A stretch of DNA of 64,000 nt from Legionella qingyii (GCF_003184185.1 NZ_QHJG01000008.1:185775-249774); one strand, 5' to 3'; positions 1 through 9,874 are shown, counted from the stretch's first letter. The notes: generated by a model not told the origin, from the letters alone. Program-made: numbers and translations.

Positions 1-1
1 T

Positions 2-787
2 GTTAATTTTTCTTCTGGCGATTGTGGCGATTTTACGTACAGTACTCAAAAAAAATGTACTGGAACTTGGCCTTCAGCACCAAAAGTTAATTACCCTGCC
101 AGCTCGGCTTATGCTACTGCTGTCGGAGCAACTGCCTTATTTGTAGATGTAAATTACCGTTATGCATTTGAAACTGTCTGGGGTTCGGTTAAAGCGTCTC
201 AAGGCACCTATGCCTATGGTGGAGGTACTGGTGGAGGCATTAGCCAATTTTATGGTCCAGTTGCTTGGCAGAGCTCCATTAAAAATTTCACTGCTGGTGG
301 TTATGGTGTTATTAGTAATTTTGGAAATCGTCGTGCATTACCTGATATTGCGATGCTTGGTGATCCACAAACTGGATTACTGATTATTGCTGATGGAACA
401 CAAATTAAGGATGGCGGCACCAGCTTAGCTTGCCCTTTATTTTCGGCAACTTTAGTCTTAGTAAATCAAGCACGCAGTTTACTGAATAAAGGGACACCTA
501 TAGGCCAGGCAGCGCCTTATTTGTATCAAATGAATGATGTTTTGCTCGCCAACAGAGCAATTAATCTTATTATTCCACCAGCACTTATTATTAGTGGAGC
601 AACACCACCGCCATCTACCACAATTCAAGGTACCCCTGCCCCAGCCTCTGCATTTACCATTAAGAACAAAACTTTTGGATGGGATTCATCACTTACCCTT
701 GAGCCAGAAGGCCAATTTTGGAACGATGGAGTTGGCATAGGCTCACCCAATATTCCAAACTTTGTTTTAACAATGGCTAATATGTAA
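2..787 (+). CDS. Sedolisin (S53) family serine-carboxyl peptidase, C-terminal part
   Basis: The reading frame is open from the window edge to the TAA at 785-787, so the N-terminal part lies upstream. The visible part begins with SSGDCGD, which fits the oxyanion-hole Asp of sedolisins. It continues with YPASSAYATAVGAT, then LPDIAMLGDPQTG, then GGTSLACPLFSA, whose Ser is the expected nucleophile of the Glu-Asp-Ser triad. S53 enzymes are exported acid endopeptidases made with a long propeptide; the propeptide and the catalytic Glu/Asp pair are outside the window. The gene converges on the histidine kinase gene. Family is well supported; substrate is unknown. Confidence 0.85.
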   Translation, partial: VNFSSGDCGDFTYSTQKKCTGTWPSAPKVNYPASSAYATAVGATALFVDVNYRYAFETVWGSVKASQGTYAYGGGTGGGISQFYGPVAWQSSIKNFTAGGYGVISNFGNRRALPDIAMLGDPQTGLLIIADGTQIKDGGTSLACPLFSATLVLVNQARSLLNKGTPIGQAAPYLYQMNDVLLANRAINLIIPPALIISGATPPPSTTIQGTPAPASAFTIKNKTFGWDSSLTLEPEGQFWNDGVGIGSPNIPNFVLTMANM

Positions 788-803
788 CGGTCAATAATGG
801 TAG

Positions 804-847
804 CGGGCTACAAAAATTTTAGCCAAGCTAAAAAGAAGTGGAGCCCG
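804..847 (+). terminator. Possible terminator between convergent genes
   Basis: CGGGCT at 804-809 pairs with AGCCCG at 842-847, and TTTTAGC/GCTAAAA at 817-823/827-833 forms an inner hairpin. It sits between the convergent peptidase and kinase genes. There is no clear T-run, so this is a weak call. Confidence 0.3.
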
Positions 848-905
848 TTGAGAGTCGCTTTGGGTTCCGCTTCGCAACCTCCAGACTATAATCATGACCA
901 CTCAT

Positions 906-2702
906 TCAGTTACTGACATATTTAATGGGTAGAGTGATGATAAATTCACTTCCTTTTCCTAAAACACTCTTAATTGAAATGGTTCCATGGTGTTCGTGAA
1001 TAATACTGTAAGAAATAGATAAACCTAAACCGGTTCCTTTTCCAACTGGTTTCGTAGTATAAAAAGGTTCGAAAATCTTATTTATTGTTTCTTTAGTCAT
1101 TCCTGTGCCTGTATCACGAATACTAATTAAAATGTGATCTTGTTCCTTAGTGGTTGTAATAGTAATTTCCCCGTGTTCAGGAATTGCATGTGCTGCGTTG
1201 GTGAGGATATTCATAAATACTTGATTGATTTTTCCTGGATAACATTCTATTTCAGGAATATCACCATAGTTTTTATTAATAATAATTCGATCGCGAAATT
1301 GATTGTGTAATAAAGTTAAGGTGGAGTCGATATTCTCGTGAATATTAGCATGTTTCAGCGCTCCCTCATCAAGCCGCGAAAAAGTGCGTAAATCCTTTAC
1401 AATATTTGCGGTGCGTCTTGCCCCCTCTTCAATGCCATCAAGTAAATTATGGGTTTCTTGCAGGGTGCAAGCCAAATCGATAGCTTCGCTGTATTTTGAA
1501 ATTTCGAGTAATTTATTTTTTATTGGTGTTTCAGGGGTAATTTCTTCGTATTTTTTTAATAGTTGCATAATATCATCAATGTCATTTTTTAATGGACCGA
1601 TATTGGCCGATATAAAATTAACCGGATTGTTGATTTCATGAGCAATCCCTGCGGTTAATACTCCTAATGAAGACATTTTCTCTGCTTGAATTAATTGAGC
1701 CTCTGCCTGCTTTAAAGTTTCTAATGCTTTATTAAGTTGAATGTTCTTTTTATTCAGATCCCGCGTACGTTGTTCCACTCGGGATTCCAGTTTGATATTT
1801 GCTTGCAGTAATTCTTCTTGTGCTTTTTTTCGTTCGGTTATTACTGCGGACAAGATTAAGGTAGTAAAAAAAATGACGGCAACAAATGCCTGTAAAAATA
1901 CCAAGCTGGTTGGAATACCGACAAATCTAAACTCTTGATAGCCATGGATCTCAAGCCAGAGCACAGAAATCGAAATTATAAAAGCCGTAATTAGTGCCAA
2001 TCGAACACTAAAACGTACAGCAGACCATACACAAAAAGGAAGCAAAATATAAGCTAAAGGATAATGCAACATATAGATCATAACAATAGTACAGATTAAT
2101 AAAGCGATTAAGATCGTATATTCAAGAAGTGACTTCCAGTTAAAGGTAAGTTTACTATGATACCAAGTCATAATAAGGGGAGTTATAACGATAATACCTA
2201 CAACATCACCTAACCACCAAATAAACCAATTGGTAATAATTAGCTCGGGTTTAATTAAGTCAAATAAAACCAGCGAAATAACACCAAGAGTGCAACTGGT
2301 AAGAGACAACAAAAAATCTCCTCCAAAGGTAAAAATTAAAACATCTCTGACTGTATAGAAAGGTATTTTGGTATGAGTGTAATGTTGAATAAATCGAGCA
2401 GCCCATATTGCTTGTAGTCCCGCTCCAGCCCCTACCATTGTAGAGGCAATCCAATTTTGCCAAGACATCAGGTTACCTAGTGTTGCAGTTAGGATTACTT
2501 CAGAAATTATTATCCCCAAAAAAATATTATTCCCATACCATAGCACCATAGCCAATGCTGCACCGGATGGAAGCCAAAGTGGCGTCACTAATGTATTGGG
2601 AACAATCCAAATATTACTTACAATCCCAGAGATTGTGTAAAGTAAAACGATAACTATATTCTGGTACCAGAATTGCCACGTTTTTAAAGTGTCAAAGCTC
2701 AT
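906..2702 (-). CDS. MASE1-type membrane sensor histidine kinase
   Basis: This 598-residue protein has about eight hydrophobic segments in residues 10-290, resembling a MASE1 sensory domain. A coiled coil follows (about 290-345), then a HisKA domain with the H-box AGIAHEINNPVNF (phosphorylated His about 355) and a HATPase domain with N-box NILTNAAHAI, G1 box DTGTGM and G2 box GKGTGLGLS. All kinase boxes are intact. Its start overlaps the stop of the upstream response regulator-cyclase gene by 4 bp (ATGA), so the two are translationally coupled and probably partners. The signal sensed is unknown. No receiver domain is fused to it. Confidence 0.9.
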   Translation of the reverse strand: MSFDTLKTWQFWYQNIVIVLLYTISGIVSNIWIVPNTLVTPLWLPSGAALAMVLWYGNNIFLGIIISEVILTATLGNLMSWQNWIASTMVGAGAGLQAIWAARFIQHYTHTKIPFYTVRDVLIFTFGGDFLLSLTSCTLGVISLVLFDLIKPELIITNWFIWWLGDVVGIIVITPLIMTWYHSKLTFNWKSLLEYTILIALLICTIVMIYMLHYPLAYILLPFCVWSAVRFSVRLALITAFIISISVLWLEIHGYQEFRFVGIPTSLVFLQAFVAVIFFTTLILSAVITERKKAQEELLQANIKLESRVEQRTRDLNKKNIQLNKALETLKQAEAQLIQAEKMSSLGVLTAGIAHEINNPVNFISANIGPLKNDIDDIMQLLKKYEEITPETPIKNKLLEISKYSEAIDLACTLQETHNLLDGIEEGARRTANIVKDLRTFSRLDEGALKHANIHENIDSTLTLLHNQFRDRIIINKNYGDIPEIECYPGKINQVFMNILTNAAHAIPEHGEITITTTKEQDHILISIRDTGTGMTKETINKIFEPFYTTKPVGKGTGLGLSISYSIIHEHHGTISIKSVLGKGSEFIITLPIKYVSN

Positions 2703-3790
2703 GTTTTCTTTCCAAGTACCCTATATAACTTGATTTTTTCTTCTTTACCTCGAATTACTTGGGGTTCTATCTCTTCAACCAGAATTTCATTAGCAATAGG
2801 TTTATATGTACTTTCACTAATTAATAAAGTATTGGGTGTATTTTTGGTTAGCTCTTCTATTCGTGATGCAGTATTTACCGTGTCGCCAATTACTGTATAT
2901 TCCATATGTTCACTAGTACCTATATTGCCAGCAATTACCTCTCCGGTATTAATGCCAATTCCTATAGCGATTTCAAAGCCAATTGCGTCATAGTATTTTT
3001 CATTAAATTCATTCAATGCATCGATCATTGCTAATCCTGCAAATACAGCATTTAATTGATTATCGATGTGCGAAACTGGTGCACCGAATAAAGCCAAGAT
3101 TCCATCGCCAATTAATTTATTAACGCTGCCATGGTGCTCTCGAATTTTTTGAGTCATTAACTCAAAATAAGCATTTAGTAGTTCCACAGATTTAACCGGG
3201 CCTAACTTATCTGATATGGAAGTAAATTGGCGCATGTCTGCAAACATCGCCGAAATAATACGGTATTCACCAATCAGAGATTCTTCTCCATGAGCATTTA
3301 AAATTTCATCGACTATATTTTTAGGCACGTATTTTTGAAACAACTCCATGATTCGTTTTTGATATAATACTTCTTGGTTCAGTTTTTCAATCAAAGACAA
3401 GCGCTCTTTTTCAAGATTTAACATCTTCAAACCTGTATCAATATTGATCTTTAAATCAACAGGATCCCATGGCTTGGTAATATAACGAAAAACTCGTCCC
3501 GTATTGATAGCCTTTATAATCGCCTCAACATCCGTAAATCCAGTTAAAATCATACGAATTGTATTGGGATATTCTGGAATAATGGATTCTAAAAATTGTA
3601 CTCCCGTCATTTCAGGCATTCTTTGGTCAGTAATAACAATTTGAATATTATTATGGCGCATAATATCCATACCTTCGCGTCCTGAAGTAGCAGTAAACAC
3701 ATTGAAGTGACGGCGAAATGTTGCGACAAATGCGGTAAGATTATGCACTTCGTCATCAACATAAAGGATATTACATTGTTCTTTATCCAT
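2699..3790 (-). CDS. Response regulator with class III nucleotide cyclase output
   Basis: Residues 8-120 form a receiver domain with phospho-acceptor Asp about 55 (VITDQRMPE) and the conserved Lys in YITKPW. A helical linker (about 125-160) leads to a class III cyclase domain. That domain has metal-binding Asp about 185 (AMFADMRQF) and about 229 (LIGDGILALFG), and the NTASR segment supplying the transition-state Asn and Arg. Lys about 225 in VNKLIGDG favours ATP as substrate, so the product is probably cAMP (inference). It is the first gene of a two-gene operon with the MASE1 kinase, which suggests phosphorylation-controlled second messenger synthesis. The ribosome-binding site is weak. Confidence 0.88.
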   Translation of the reverse strand: MDKEQCNILYVDDEVHNLTAFVATFRRHFNVFTATSGREGMDIMRHNNIQIVITDQRMPEMTGVQFLESIIPEYPNTIRMILTGFTDVEAIIKAINTGRVFRYITKPWDPVDLKINIDTGLKMLNLEKERLSLIEKLNQEVLYQKRIMELFQKYVPKNIVDEILNAHGEESLIGEYRIISAMFADMRQFTSISDKLGPVKSVELLNAYFELMTQKIREHHGSVNKLIGDGILALFGAPVSHIDNQLNAVFAGLAMIDALNEFNEKYYDAIGFEIAIGIGINTGEVIAGNIGTSEHMEYTVIGDTVNTASRIEELTKNTPNTLLISESTYKPIANEILVEEIEPQVIRGKEEKIKLYRVLGKKT

Positions 3791-3926
3791 AAAAACTCTA
3801 TAGAAGCAAATTGAAGCCCTATAGATATTTATAGTCTATTAGCTATCATTTTGGCTAATTTCAATGCTTGAAATAATAAGAAATTTTAACTTTCTTTTTT
3901 GTCATATATTTGCACACATTATTGAA

Positions 3927-5903
3927 TTAATTGTTTATTTTAAGATAAAAATCCATCCAATTTTTAAATCGTTGCAAACGATCCATTTGAAAATCTGGTC
4001 TATCAAGAGTATGGTATTGTTCAGGATATATGATCAATTCTGTGGGTATATTTTGTGATCTTAAGGCTTGATATAATTGTTCCGAGCCAATACATGGCAT
4101 ATTAAAATCCAAACTAGCGCACATAAACAAAGTTGGTGTTTTAATTTTATTCGCCTGCAGTAATGGGTAACTCAATTTCATATAAATTTGAGCATTTAAC
4201 CAGGGTTTTCCTAATTCAGACTCATAATCTAAAGTATATTGATCCACACCATAGTTGCCCAAGATGTTGCCGGTTCCAGCACCGCTAACAGCTGCCTTAA
4301 AACGTTGAGTGCTCGCAATAACATAATCAGTAAGCATGCCGCCATAGCTCCAGCCTCCCACAGCCAATTTATTGGGGTCGACAATACCTTTTTTAATTGC
4401 ATAATCTACAGAAGCAAGAACATCTTTTACATCGAGATTCCCCCAGTCTGCGTTAATTGCATTGGAAAAATCAAACCCCTTTCCGGAACTTCCTCGTGGA
4501 TTGGGGGCTATAATGGTATAACCCTGCGCAGCAAGCCACTGCCAATCAAAATTAAATTCATGACTGAATTGATAAACGGGCCCGCCATGTAAATTTAAAA
4601 GAGCGGGATATTGTGTTCCAGATTTGTAATTTGCAGGTTTGAGCAATAAACCTTCAATCAGTGTTCCATCAGCGCTTTTAAACTCAATATCTTCTACAGG
4701 ACGAAATAGTACCTCATCTAAAAGTTTTTGATTATGATGGGTTAAGGGCCTCAAAGTATCTTCGACTGCAAAGAGTTCTGATGGATGTTGATCATCAGAA
4801 GAAACAACTACTATATGCTGTTGCGCTATTGAAAATTCGCTATCAACTTGCTCCCCTTTAGTTAATGCTTTGACATCACCGGTACGTACATCAATCTCGC
4901 TCAGATGGGTATTTCTACTTGTTTCAATCAGAGCATATATTTTTTTACCATCCTCAGACCATTCAGGCTTTGTAAACCAACGATCTAAAGAAACGACAAT
5001 CCGTTCTTGATGATTGTCTAATCTAACAACTGCTAATTGCGTGGGTGCATAGATAGGTGACTTATTGTTAAAGCTTAAATAGGCTATTTGAGAATTATCA
5101 GGGCTCCATGAGGGAGAAGATTCCCAATCAGGATCCATGCCAGCTCCGGGGAAACCAGTTAATTGTATTGCCTTACTTCCAGATTTGTTGCTTATGACAT
5201 ACACATCTGAATTATAACTCCTATCCGGTTCTGCCCCTCTTTTAGAGATAAACGCTATATAATCTCCATTCGGTGACCAAGCTGGAGCCCATTCATCATA
5301 AGGGCCTGGTGTTAATAATTCAATGTGTTTACTTTGCAGTGCTATACGATAAAGATGCGTTCTTTTTTCGTAAAGATAACCCTGGATATCTTTTTTAAAA
5401 AGATATCTTGTAATGATAATGGGTTTATTTTTAGAAGCTTTGTCCTTGGTTTTACTGGCAATAAAAGCGATACTTTGGGAATCTGGGGCCCAAGTAAAAT
5501 CACTAACTTCATACTGATTATTAGTCAATCTGATAGTTTTTCCATTTTGTCTATTTAATAATCTAAGACTGTCATCACTATCAGATAAAAAAGCTATCCA
5601 TTGACCATTAGGGCTCCATTTAGGTAAATAATTACTGGCTTTCTTATCATTGGTGAGTTGTTTTGAGATCTTGCCATCGTAGGATACTATCCAGATATTT
5701 CGAATTGCGCTTGTTTTGCTAACATTTTCTTCTACTGTGTAGACTATCCATTTCCCATCTGACGACAAATCTGGCTCACCGACGGTCTTTATTCGCATAT
5801 AATCACTTAAAAGTGGTAATCTTTGAGCACACCACCCTCTTTCACAAAAGATAAAAGGCAACAAGAATAGTACAAGCTGAAAGCAGACATGAACTTTTTT
5901 CAA
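3927..5903 (-). CDS. S9 family prolyl oligopeptidase / acylaminoacyl-peptidase-like, secreted
   Basis: The 658-residue protein has an N-terminal signal peptide (MKKVHVCFQLVLFLLPFIF then polar). A beta-propeller follows, with repeated WSPNG/WSPD motifs (about residues 30-400) typical of PD40/TolB-like repeats. The C-terminal alpha/beta-hydrolase domain carries nucleophile Ser about 519 in GGWSYGGM, probable Asp about 599 in ASLDFNMP and His about 631 in YPEQYHTLD. Such enzymes cut short peptides entering through the propeller. Location in periplasm or outside is inferred from the signal peptide. It is a single gene with no close co-directional neighbour. Confidence 0.9.
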   Translation of the reverse strand: MKKVHVCFQLVLFLLPFIFCERGWCAQRLPLLSDYMRIKTVGEPDLSSDGKWIVYTVEENVSKTSAIRNIWIVSYDGKISKQLTNDKKASNYLPKWSPNGQWIAFLSDSDDSLRLLNRQNGKTIRLTNNQYEVSDFTWAPDSQSIAFIASKTKDKASKNKPIIITRYLFKKDIQGYLYEKRTHLYRIALQSKHIELLTPGPYDEWAPAWSPNGDYIAFISKRGAEPDRSYNSDVYVISNKSGSKAIQLTGFPGAGMDPDWESSPSWSPDNSQIAYLSFNNKSPIYAPTQLAVVRLDNHQERIVVSLDRWFTKPEWSEDGKKIYALIETSRNTHLSEIDVRTGDVKALTKGEQVDSEFSIAQQHIVVVSSDDQHPSELFAVEDTLRPLTHHNQKLLDEVLFRPVEDIEFKSADGTLIEGLLLKPANYKSGTQYPALLNLHGGPVYQFSHEFNFDWQWLAAQGYTIIAPNPRGSSGKGFDFSNAINADWGNLDVKDVLASVDYAIKKGIVDPNKLAVGGWSYGGMLTDYVIASTQRFKAAVSGAGTGNILGNYGVDQYTLDYESELGKPWLNAQIYMKLSYPLLQANKIKTPTLFMCASLDFNMPCIGSEQLYQALRSQNIPTELIIYPEQYHTLDRPDFQMDRLQRFKNWMDFYLKINN

Positions 5904-6048
5904 AATAATTTCCTTTTAAATAAGCATCTCTTATTGTCAAATTAAAACATCAACCCAACTCGAGACGCACAAAGTATCATATCGTAGTTGTTTATATATT
6001 AGTTCAAAATTTCATATTTTTAGGGAATTGGACAAAAAAAAGCTAGAG

Positions 6049-6162
6049 TCTGTTGACATTTATGTACCTATTTTTAATACGGCCTTTACTGGATTAGGGC
6101 ATAAAGCGGAACGTAGACTAATGAAGCAATTGTCAGCAGAGGCGAAAAATTTAACTCGCTAA
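6049..6162 (+). pseudogene. Possible gene remnant in the 570-bp gap
   Basis: A frame of about 37 codons without a plausible start reads VPIFNTAFTGLGHKAERRL and ends in TAA at 6160-6162. Its composition looks coding, but I do not recognise the family. The rest of 5904-6474 is AT-rich and shows no other gene; it should hold the promoters of the flanking divergent genes. Confidence 0.25.
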
Positions 6163-6474
6163 TTTAAAGTATTTGTAGATCGAGCACTCATTTATTTGTA
6201 TTTTTTTTAGTCAGCAAATAAAATGGCGCATATAAATTAAGAATCTATTCTTTACAATTATCACTTCTGATGAAAAATCACTTTTTTTACTTTATGGCAT
6301 TAAATTCAACAAAAGATTTTTATTGACCAAATAGGACAATATGTGAGATAACAACGACAACATAAAAAGAACAATGATGAAAATTATGGATCATTGTTGA
6401 TGAATTCACATCAGTTATATGACAGGACCTTTCTTACAAATATCCAAATGAGGCTAATACTAAGGGAGTTATTT

Positions 6475-7659
6475 ATGAGAGCATATAGAGAATTAAGCCG
6501 CCTTCCTAATCCACTTCATTTATCGAAAATAAAGGATGTTCATTATTACAACAAACCAGGTTATCTATTAGGTGTTTTATCTGGAAATAGTTGGCGTTAT
6601 AAAAGCATGGGAAAAACAATAGAACATGTTACAAATCCCAGGTTATATGATGAGTTAAAGTCACATGCGTCTGAAAATTTAAGATTATGGGCAAAGGAAA
6701 AAGTAGAGCCACCTCATAAGGTTGAAGTGGTTTGCCAAGACTTTGGAGATGTCGCTCTTGAAGTAACTAGAAAGTATGGAAAAATATATCCTGTTCTCAA
6801 TATGGCCAATTCTTTATTTCCAGGGGGGGCAGCTCTAGAAGGAGGAGATGCTCAGGAAGAAAATATGTGGCATCGTTCATCTTGTGTCCGCTCATTACTC
6901 TCCAAGGGCATTTATTACGATGAAACGCGAAAATGTTTTCTTTATGATGAACAAACCAGAAAACTGTTAAGTGCGCAAGAAAAAATGAGCCCAGAGGAAC
7001 TGGAATCATTAAGCATACGACGAGGAATACAAGTACCTGAAGCCTATAAAATTTTTATGAATGATGAGCCTCAAATTTGCTTCCGTGGACCTGAAATTTT
7101 GATTCCAACAAGTTCTGAAGAACTCACATCAAGAAAACAATTTATAGCGGACAGTACATTGAGTTATATCTTCCTTCCTAAAAACAGAATATTTCCTTTC
7201 TATGAATTCAGATCAGCTGCTCCTGAGCTTGTTGATAGAAAAATTGACTTTAAGGATGAAAATACTGTAAGAGAATATGTTAAAGACCTAAGTCGTCGTA
7301 TCGGCGCCCAACTTGATACCTTAATTCTGAAAGGAAAGACTGAAGCAATCATGGGAGCCTGGGGATGTGGAAGTTTTAAGAATAATCCAGAGATAATTGC
7401 CAGTATATATCGTGAGGAAATTGAAAAAAGGGCACAGCACTTTCAACATATTGTATTCCCAATAATAAATATTGAGAATGGACCTAACTTTCAGGTGTTT
7501 CAAAAATATCTAGATGGCGTACAGCTTGGAAATTTAGCAGGCAAATCAAGTTCCAAAACACCAATAGAGCCTAATCCGTATGGCATGTATGCTCAAGGAA
7601 ATAAGAAAGTACAACTAAAAGAGGAACCTACGAATCCATGGACTTGTACTATCTTATAA
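6475..7659 (+). CDS. PARG-like macrodomain protein (TIGR02452/DUF2263 type) with C-terminal CaaX box
   Basis: This protein of about 394 residues resembles bacterial-type poly(ADP-ribose) glycohydrolase-like proteins. It has VLNMANSLFPGG, a Gly-rich loop and a QEE signature (GGDAQEENMW, about residues 123-132), then GAWGCGSFKNNP near residue 315. The double Glu is the expected catalytic signature for removing ADP-ribose. The protein ends W-T-Cys-Thr-Ile-Leu, a CaaX box whose final Leu favours geranylgeranylation by host enzymes. I chose ATG 6475 because AAGGGAG sits 7 bp upstream; in-frame TTG/ATG codons near 6394-6400 are possible. A strong terminator follows. A membrane-anchored effector acting on host ADP-ribosylation is an inference. 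Confidence 0.8.
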   Translation: MRAYRELSRLPNPLHLSKIKDVHYYNKPGYLLGVLSGNSWRYKSMGKTIEHVTNPRLYDELKSHASENLRLWAKEKVEPPHKVEVVCQDFGDVALEVTRKYGKIYPVLNMANSLFPGGAALEGGDAQEENMWHRSSCVRSLLSKGIYYDETRKCFLYDEQTRKLLSAQEKMSPEELESLSIRRGIQVPEAYKIFMNDEPQICFRGPEILIPTSSEELTSRKQFIADSTLSYIFLPKNRIFPFYEFRSAAPELVDRKIDFKDENTVREYVKDLSRRIGAQLDTLILKGKTEAIMGAWGCGSFKNNPEIIASIYREEIEKRAQHFQHIVFPIINIENGPNFQVFQKYLDGVQLGNLAGKSSSKTPIEPNPYGMYAQGNKKVQLKEEPTNPWTCTIL

Positions 7660-7757
7660 TCAAATAAAACCAATGCAGTATTGATTCATAGAAAACTATA
7701 GCAATAATTCTTACTCGATAGCACAGCTTTTGAAAATTTCGACAATGAGATTTATAT

Positions 7758-7784
7758 AGGCTCTTCTTAATGAAGAGCCTTTTA
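7758..7784 (+). terminator. Rho-independent terminator
   Basis: AGGCTCTTC (7758-7766) and GAAGAGCCT (7772-7780) form a perfect 9-bp stem with a 5-nt loop, followed by TTT. It lies between the PARG-like gene and the convergent lipoprotein gene and may serve both. Confidence 0.75.
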
Positions 7785-7787
7785 AAG

Positions 7788-8108
7788 TTAGTGTACAAGA
7801 ATATAACGACCATTTTGTAACATATAACGATGGCCATTGTAATAAACATATTGTGGTTTTGCCTTGTGATAAGAAACTTTATGTTCGGTTACAACGCCAA
7901 CGCCTGTATCAACAACCTTACCAACCCCATTACCTACAGCAGCACCAGTATCGGCTATAAAACCCACCCCGGTACCTACCACATTAGCACCATATTTTAC
8001 TCCGGCACCTACAGTTGAATTGCTGTATTGGCTGGCCTGATCCATTGTATTGCAACCAACCAAACTTAAAGACATGAGCAATGCTGAAGATGTAACGATT
8101 ACTTTCAT
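7788..8108 (-). CDS. Small lipoprotein with Gly-rich repeats
   Basis: The 106-residue protein starts with a signal peptide ending in the lipobox LSLVGC, so Cys about 19 should be lipidated. The middle (about 33-75) is a Gly/Val-rich stretch with repeats such as GAGVKYG, GTGVGFIADTG and GKVVDTGVG. The C-terminus is rich in Tyr and ends RYMLQNGRYILVH. It is probably anchored in the envelope. No enzymatic motif is visible and I cannot name a family. Confidence 0.75.
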   Translation of the reverse strand: MKVIVTSSALLMSLSLVGCNTMDQASQYSNSTVGAGVKYGANVVGTGVGFIADTGAAVGNGVGKVVDTGVGVVTEHKVSYHKAKPQYVYYNGHRYMLQNGRYILVH

Positions 8109-8433
8109 TATTTTCTCCTTGAACCCATAACAATGACTTCTATATGTATATATAGTTTATAAATTAATCATTTGTTAGTGTTTCTTTGAGAAATAAATTA
8201 TTTGAACCATTGATAAAAATTAAGAATTTAACTCATAACAATCAGAAATTAACTTAAGTTTTTTAAACAAAATAAAGTTGGATTATGCATATCAGAATTG
8301 AAATTTTGCGTCTTCATTTAAATTTAATGACATTGGGAAAATGGAATATTTATTGTAGGTAATGCCTTAAATCCAAATCGATTTATAAACCATTCAATTT
8401 AATGCATTACCTGTATTCATGTAATTTAGCTTA

Positions 8434-8640
8434 TTAGAAATCATCTTGATAAGAATCAGGAAGATTTTCTTGAAAGTTTTTAAAATTTTCTTCCGCTTCA
8501 TTCTTCTTTTCAATATTAAAACAATCCTTTCGCTCTGCAGGATCTTGTATGCTGTCACAATTATTATTATTTGGATTTACTGAATTAACTGCAAATGCAT
8601 TCAACGAGCATAATGCCATAATAAAAACTAATTTTTTCAT
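8434..8640 (-). CDS. Small secreted protein, unknown
   Basis: The 68-residue protein has a clear signal peptide (MKKLVFIMALCSLNAFA, cleaved about residue 17). The mature part is short, acidic and Asn-rich, with two Cys (NNNCDS and RKDCFN) that could form a disulfide. No family is recognised. It is monocistronic, about 330 bp upstream of the lipoprotein gene in the same direction. Confidence 0.6.
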   Translation of the reverse strand: MKKLVFIMALCSLNAFAVNSVNPNNNNCDSIQDPAERKDCFNIEKKNEAEENFKNFQENLPDSYQDDF

Positions 8641-9004
8641 AATTGACTCATAAATTCATTTTCTTGATAGAGTAATCATACCTAATTCAAACAATAAAAT
8701 ATATGCACAGCGTATATAAAGTGGCGATTCAAGTGGTATACCCATACAACTCTCCTCTGTAGCTGCATTTCGAAAAATCTTTTAGATTTTTCATTAAGTA
8801 TTACTCTGGTAATTATGAACTTAACATTTATAGTTTTGATTTATTTTCAATACTTACTAAGGAGAAACTGCGGTGGCAAGGGAAAACAAAAATTACTCCA
8901 GAACATACGGAACATTCTATCCAATGTATCATTATAGTTTAGTTGTAATCTATTTCATATTTATCAGAGCAGGCAACAGCATGCTCTGATAAAACTTGGA
9001 TTCA
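8641..9004. other. Intergenic region
   Basis: AT-rich; it holds the promoter region of the small secreted protein and a perfect hairpin at 8961-8992. I see no gene here. Confidence 0.5.
8961..8992 (-). terminator. Hairpin downstream of the 9.0-9.9 kb gene
   Basis: TTATCAGAGCA (8961-8971) and TGCTCTGATAA (8982-8992) form a perfect 11-bp stem with a 10-nt loop, about 12 bp past the stop of the minus-strand gene. No strong T-run follows, so its termination strength is uncertain. Confidence 0.55.
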
Positions 9005-9874
9005 TCAGAACATAGCTGAGTTAAACGCCAAATCCAGCCCCTGTCGATAGCCTTTTAATTGTTCCTGTTGAGACTCATCAACCATAAATTGCTCAGCCGC
9101 TGTAATTGCTGCATAGGGTAACGGTTTAATTACCGCGGTATAAAAGGCATTGTGATTAACATTACCAAATAAACTTCTATCTTGTGGTAGATTTTCCATT
9201 TTTTGACTTATTTGCTGCATTTGAAGTTCTAATGATTCTATTTGTGCCATTGCTGCTGCTGCAAAATGATAGACACCATACAATCCACCCAAGACAAGTG
9301 GCAAACTAATAATCAGAGGTGCAATAGTAAAAACCAATACTAACCCTGTAGTAACTGCCAATAAAGATAATGCCGCATTACAACTATTATCAGTAATGGA
9401 TAATAATTGCTGGTTAAAGGCTGAAATTTCCTTAATGAATCCAGTTAAATTTTCCTTATTTTTGGCAAAGTTAATATCATCATAAATTTTATTATTATGA
9501 CTTTGCTTTCCGTGTATTGACGCAAGATGACTGAGCATTTGATCAATAATATAGATTAGGTCAGAAACCTTCCCCTTACGTATATAGGCCATAACAAGAT
9601 TATGCAGTGATTTAGACCAGTGAGGCTGTAAATTAATAAATTCTTGAGCATAAATATTTAATTGTTTCGTAAACTCAGCGGGTATTTCCCCAATGTTTAG
9701 CGCTTTCTTTCCCCCGAAAAAAGTCCCTGAATATTGAGGTAATCCATCAGCAAATGACTTATTTCTTGCTGTCAGAGTATTTAGCAAACTGACATACATA
9801 TAAAATTTTCCAAAATGGTCGGTATCTTGATTTTCAATGTGTTGACATAAAACTGCTAATTGACTTGATGGCAT
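9005..9874 (-). CDS. Unknown protein with a central hydrophobic hairpin
   Basis: The 289-residue protein has no signal peptide. Residues about 165-210 are strongly hydrophobic (LLAVTTGLVLVFTIAPLII then SLPLVLGGLYGVYHFAAA), probably two membrane helices. A Gln/Glu-rich helical stretch follows (QIESLELQMQQISQKMENL), likely a coiled coil. The N-terminal half is helical with no known motif. This layout (soluble N-part, membrane hairpin, coiled coil) is common among Legionella effector candidates, but that assignment is inference only. Confidence 0.6.
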   Translation of the reverse strand: MPSSQLAVLCQHIENQDTDHFGKFYMYVSLLNTLTARNKSFADGLPQYSGTFFGGKKALNIGEIPAEFTKQLNIYAQEFINLQPHWSKSLHNLVMAYIRKGKVSDLIYIIDQMLSHLASIHGKQSHNNKIYDDINFAKNKENLTGFIKEISAFNQQLLSITDNSCNAALSLLAVTTGLVLVFTIAPLIISLPLVLGGLYGVYHFAAAAMAQIESLELQMQQISQKMENLPQDRSLFGNVNHNAFYTAVIKPLPYAAITAAEQFMVDESQQEQLKGYRQGLDLAFNSAMF

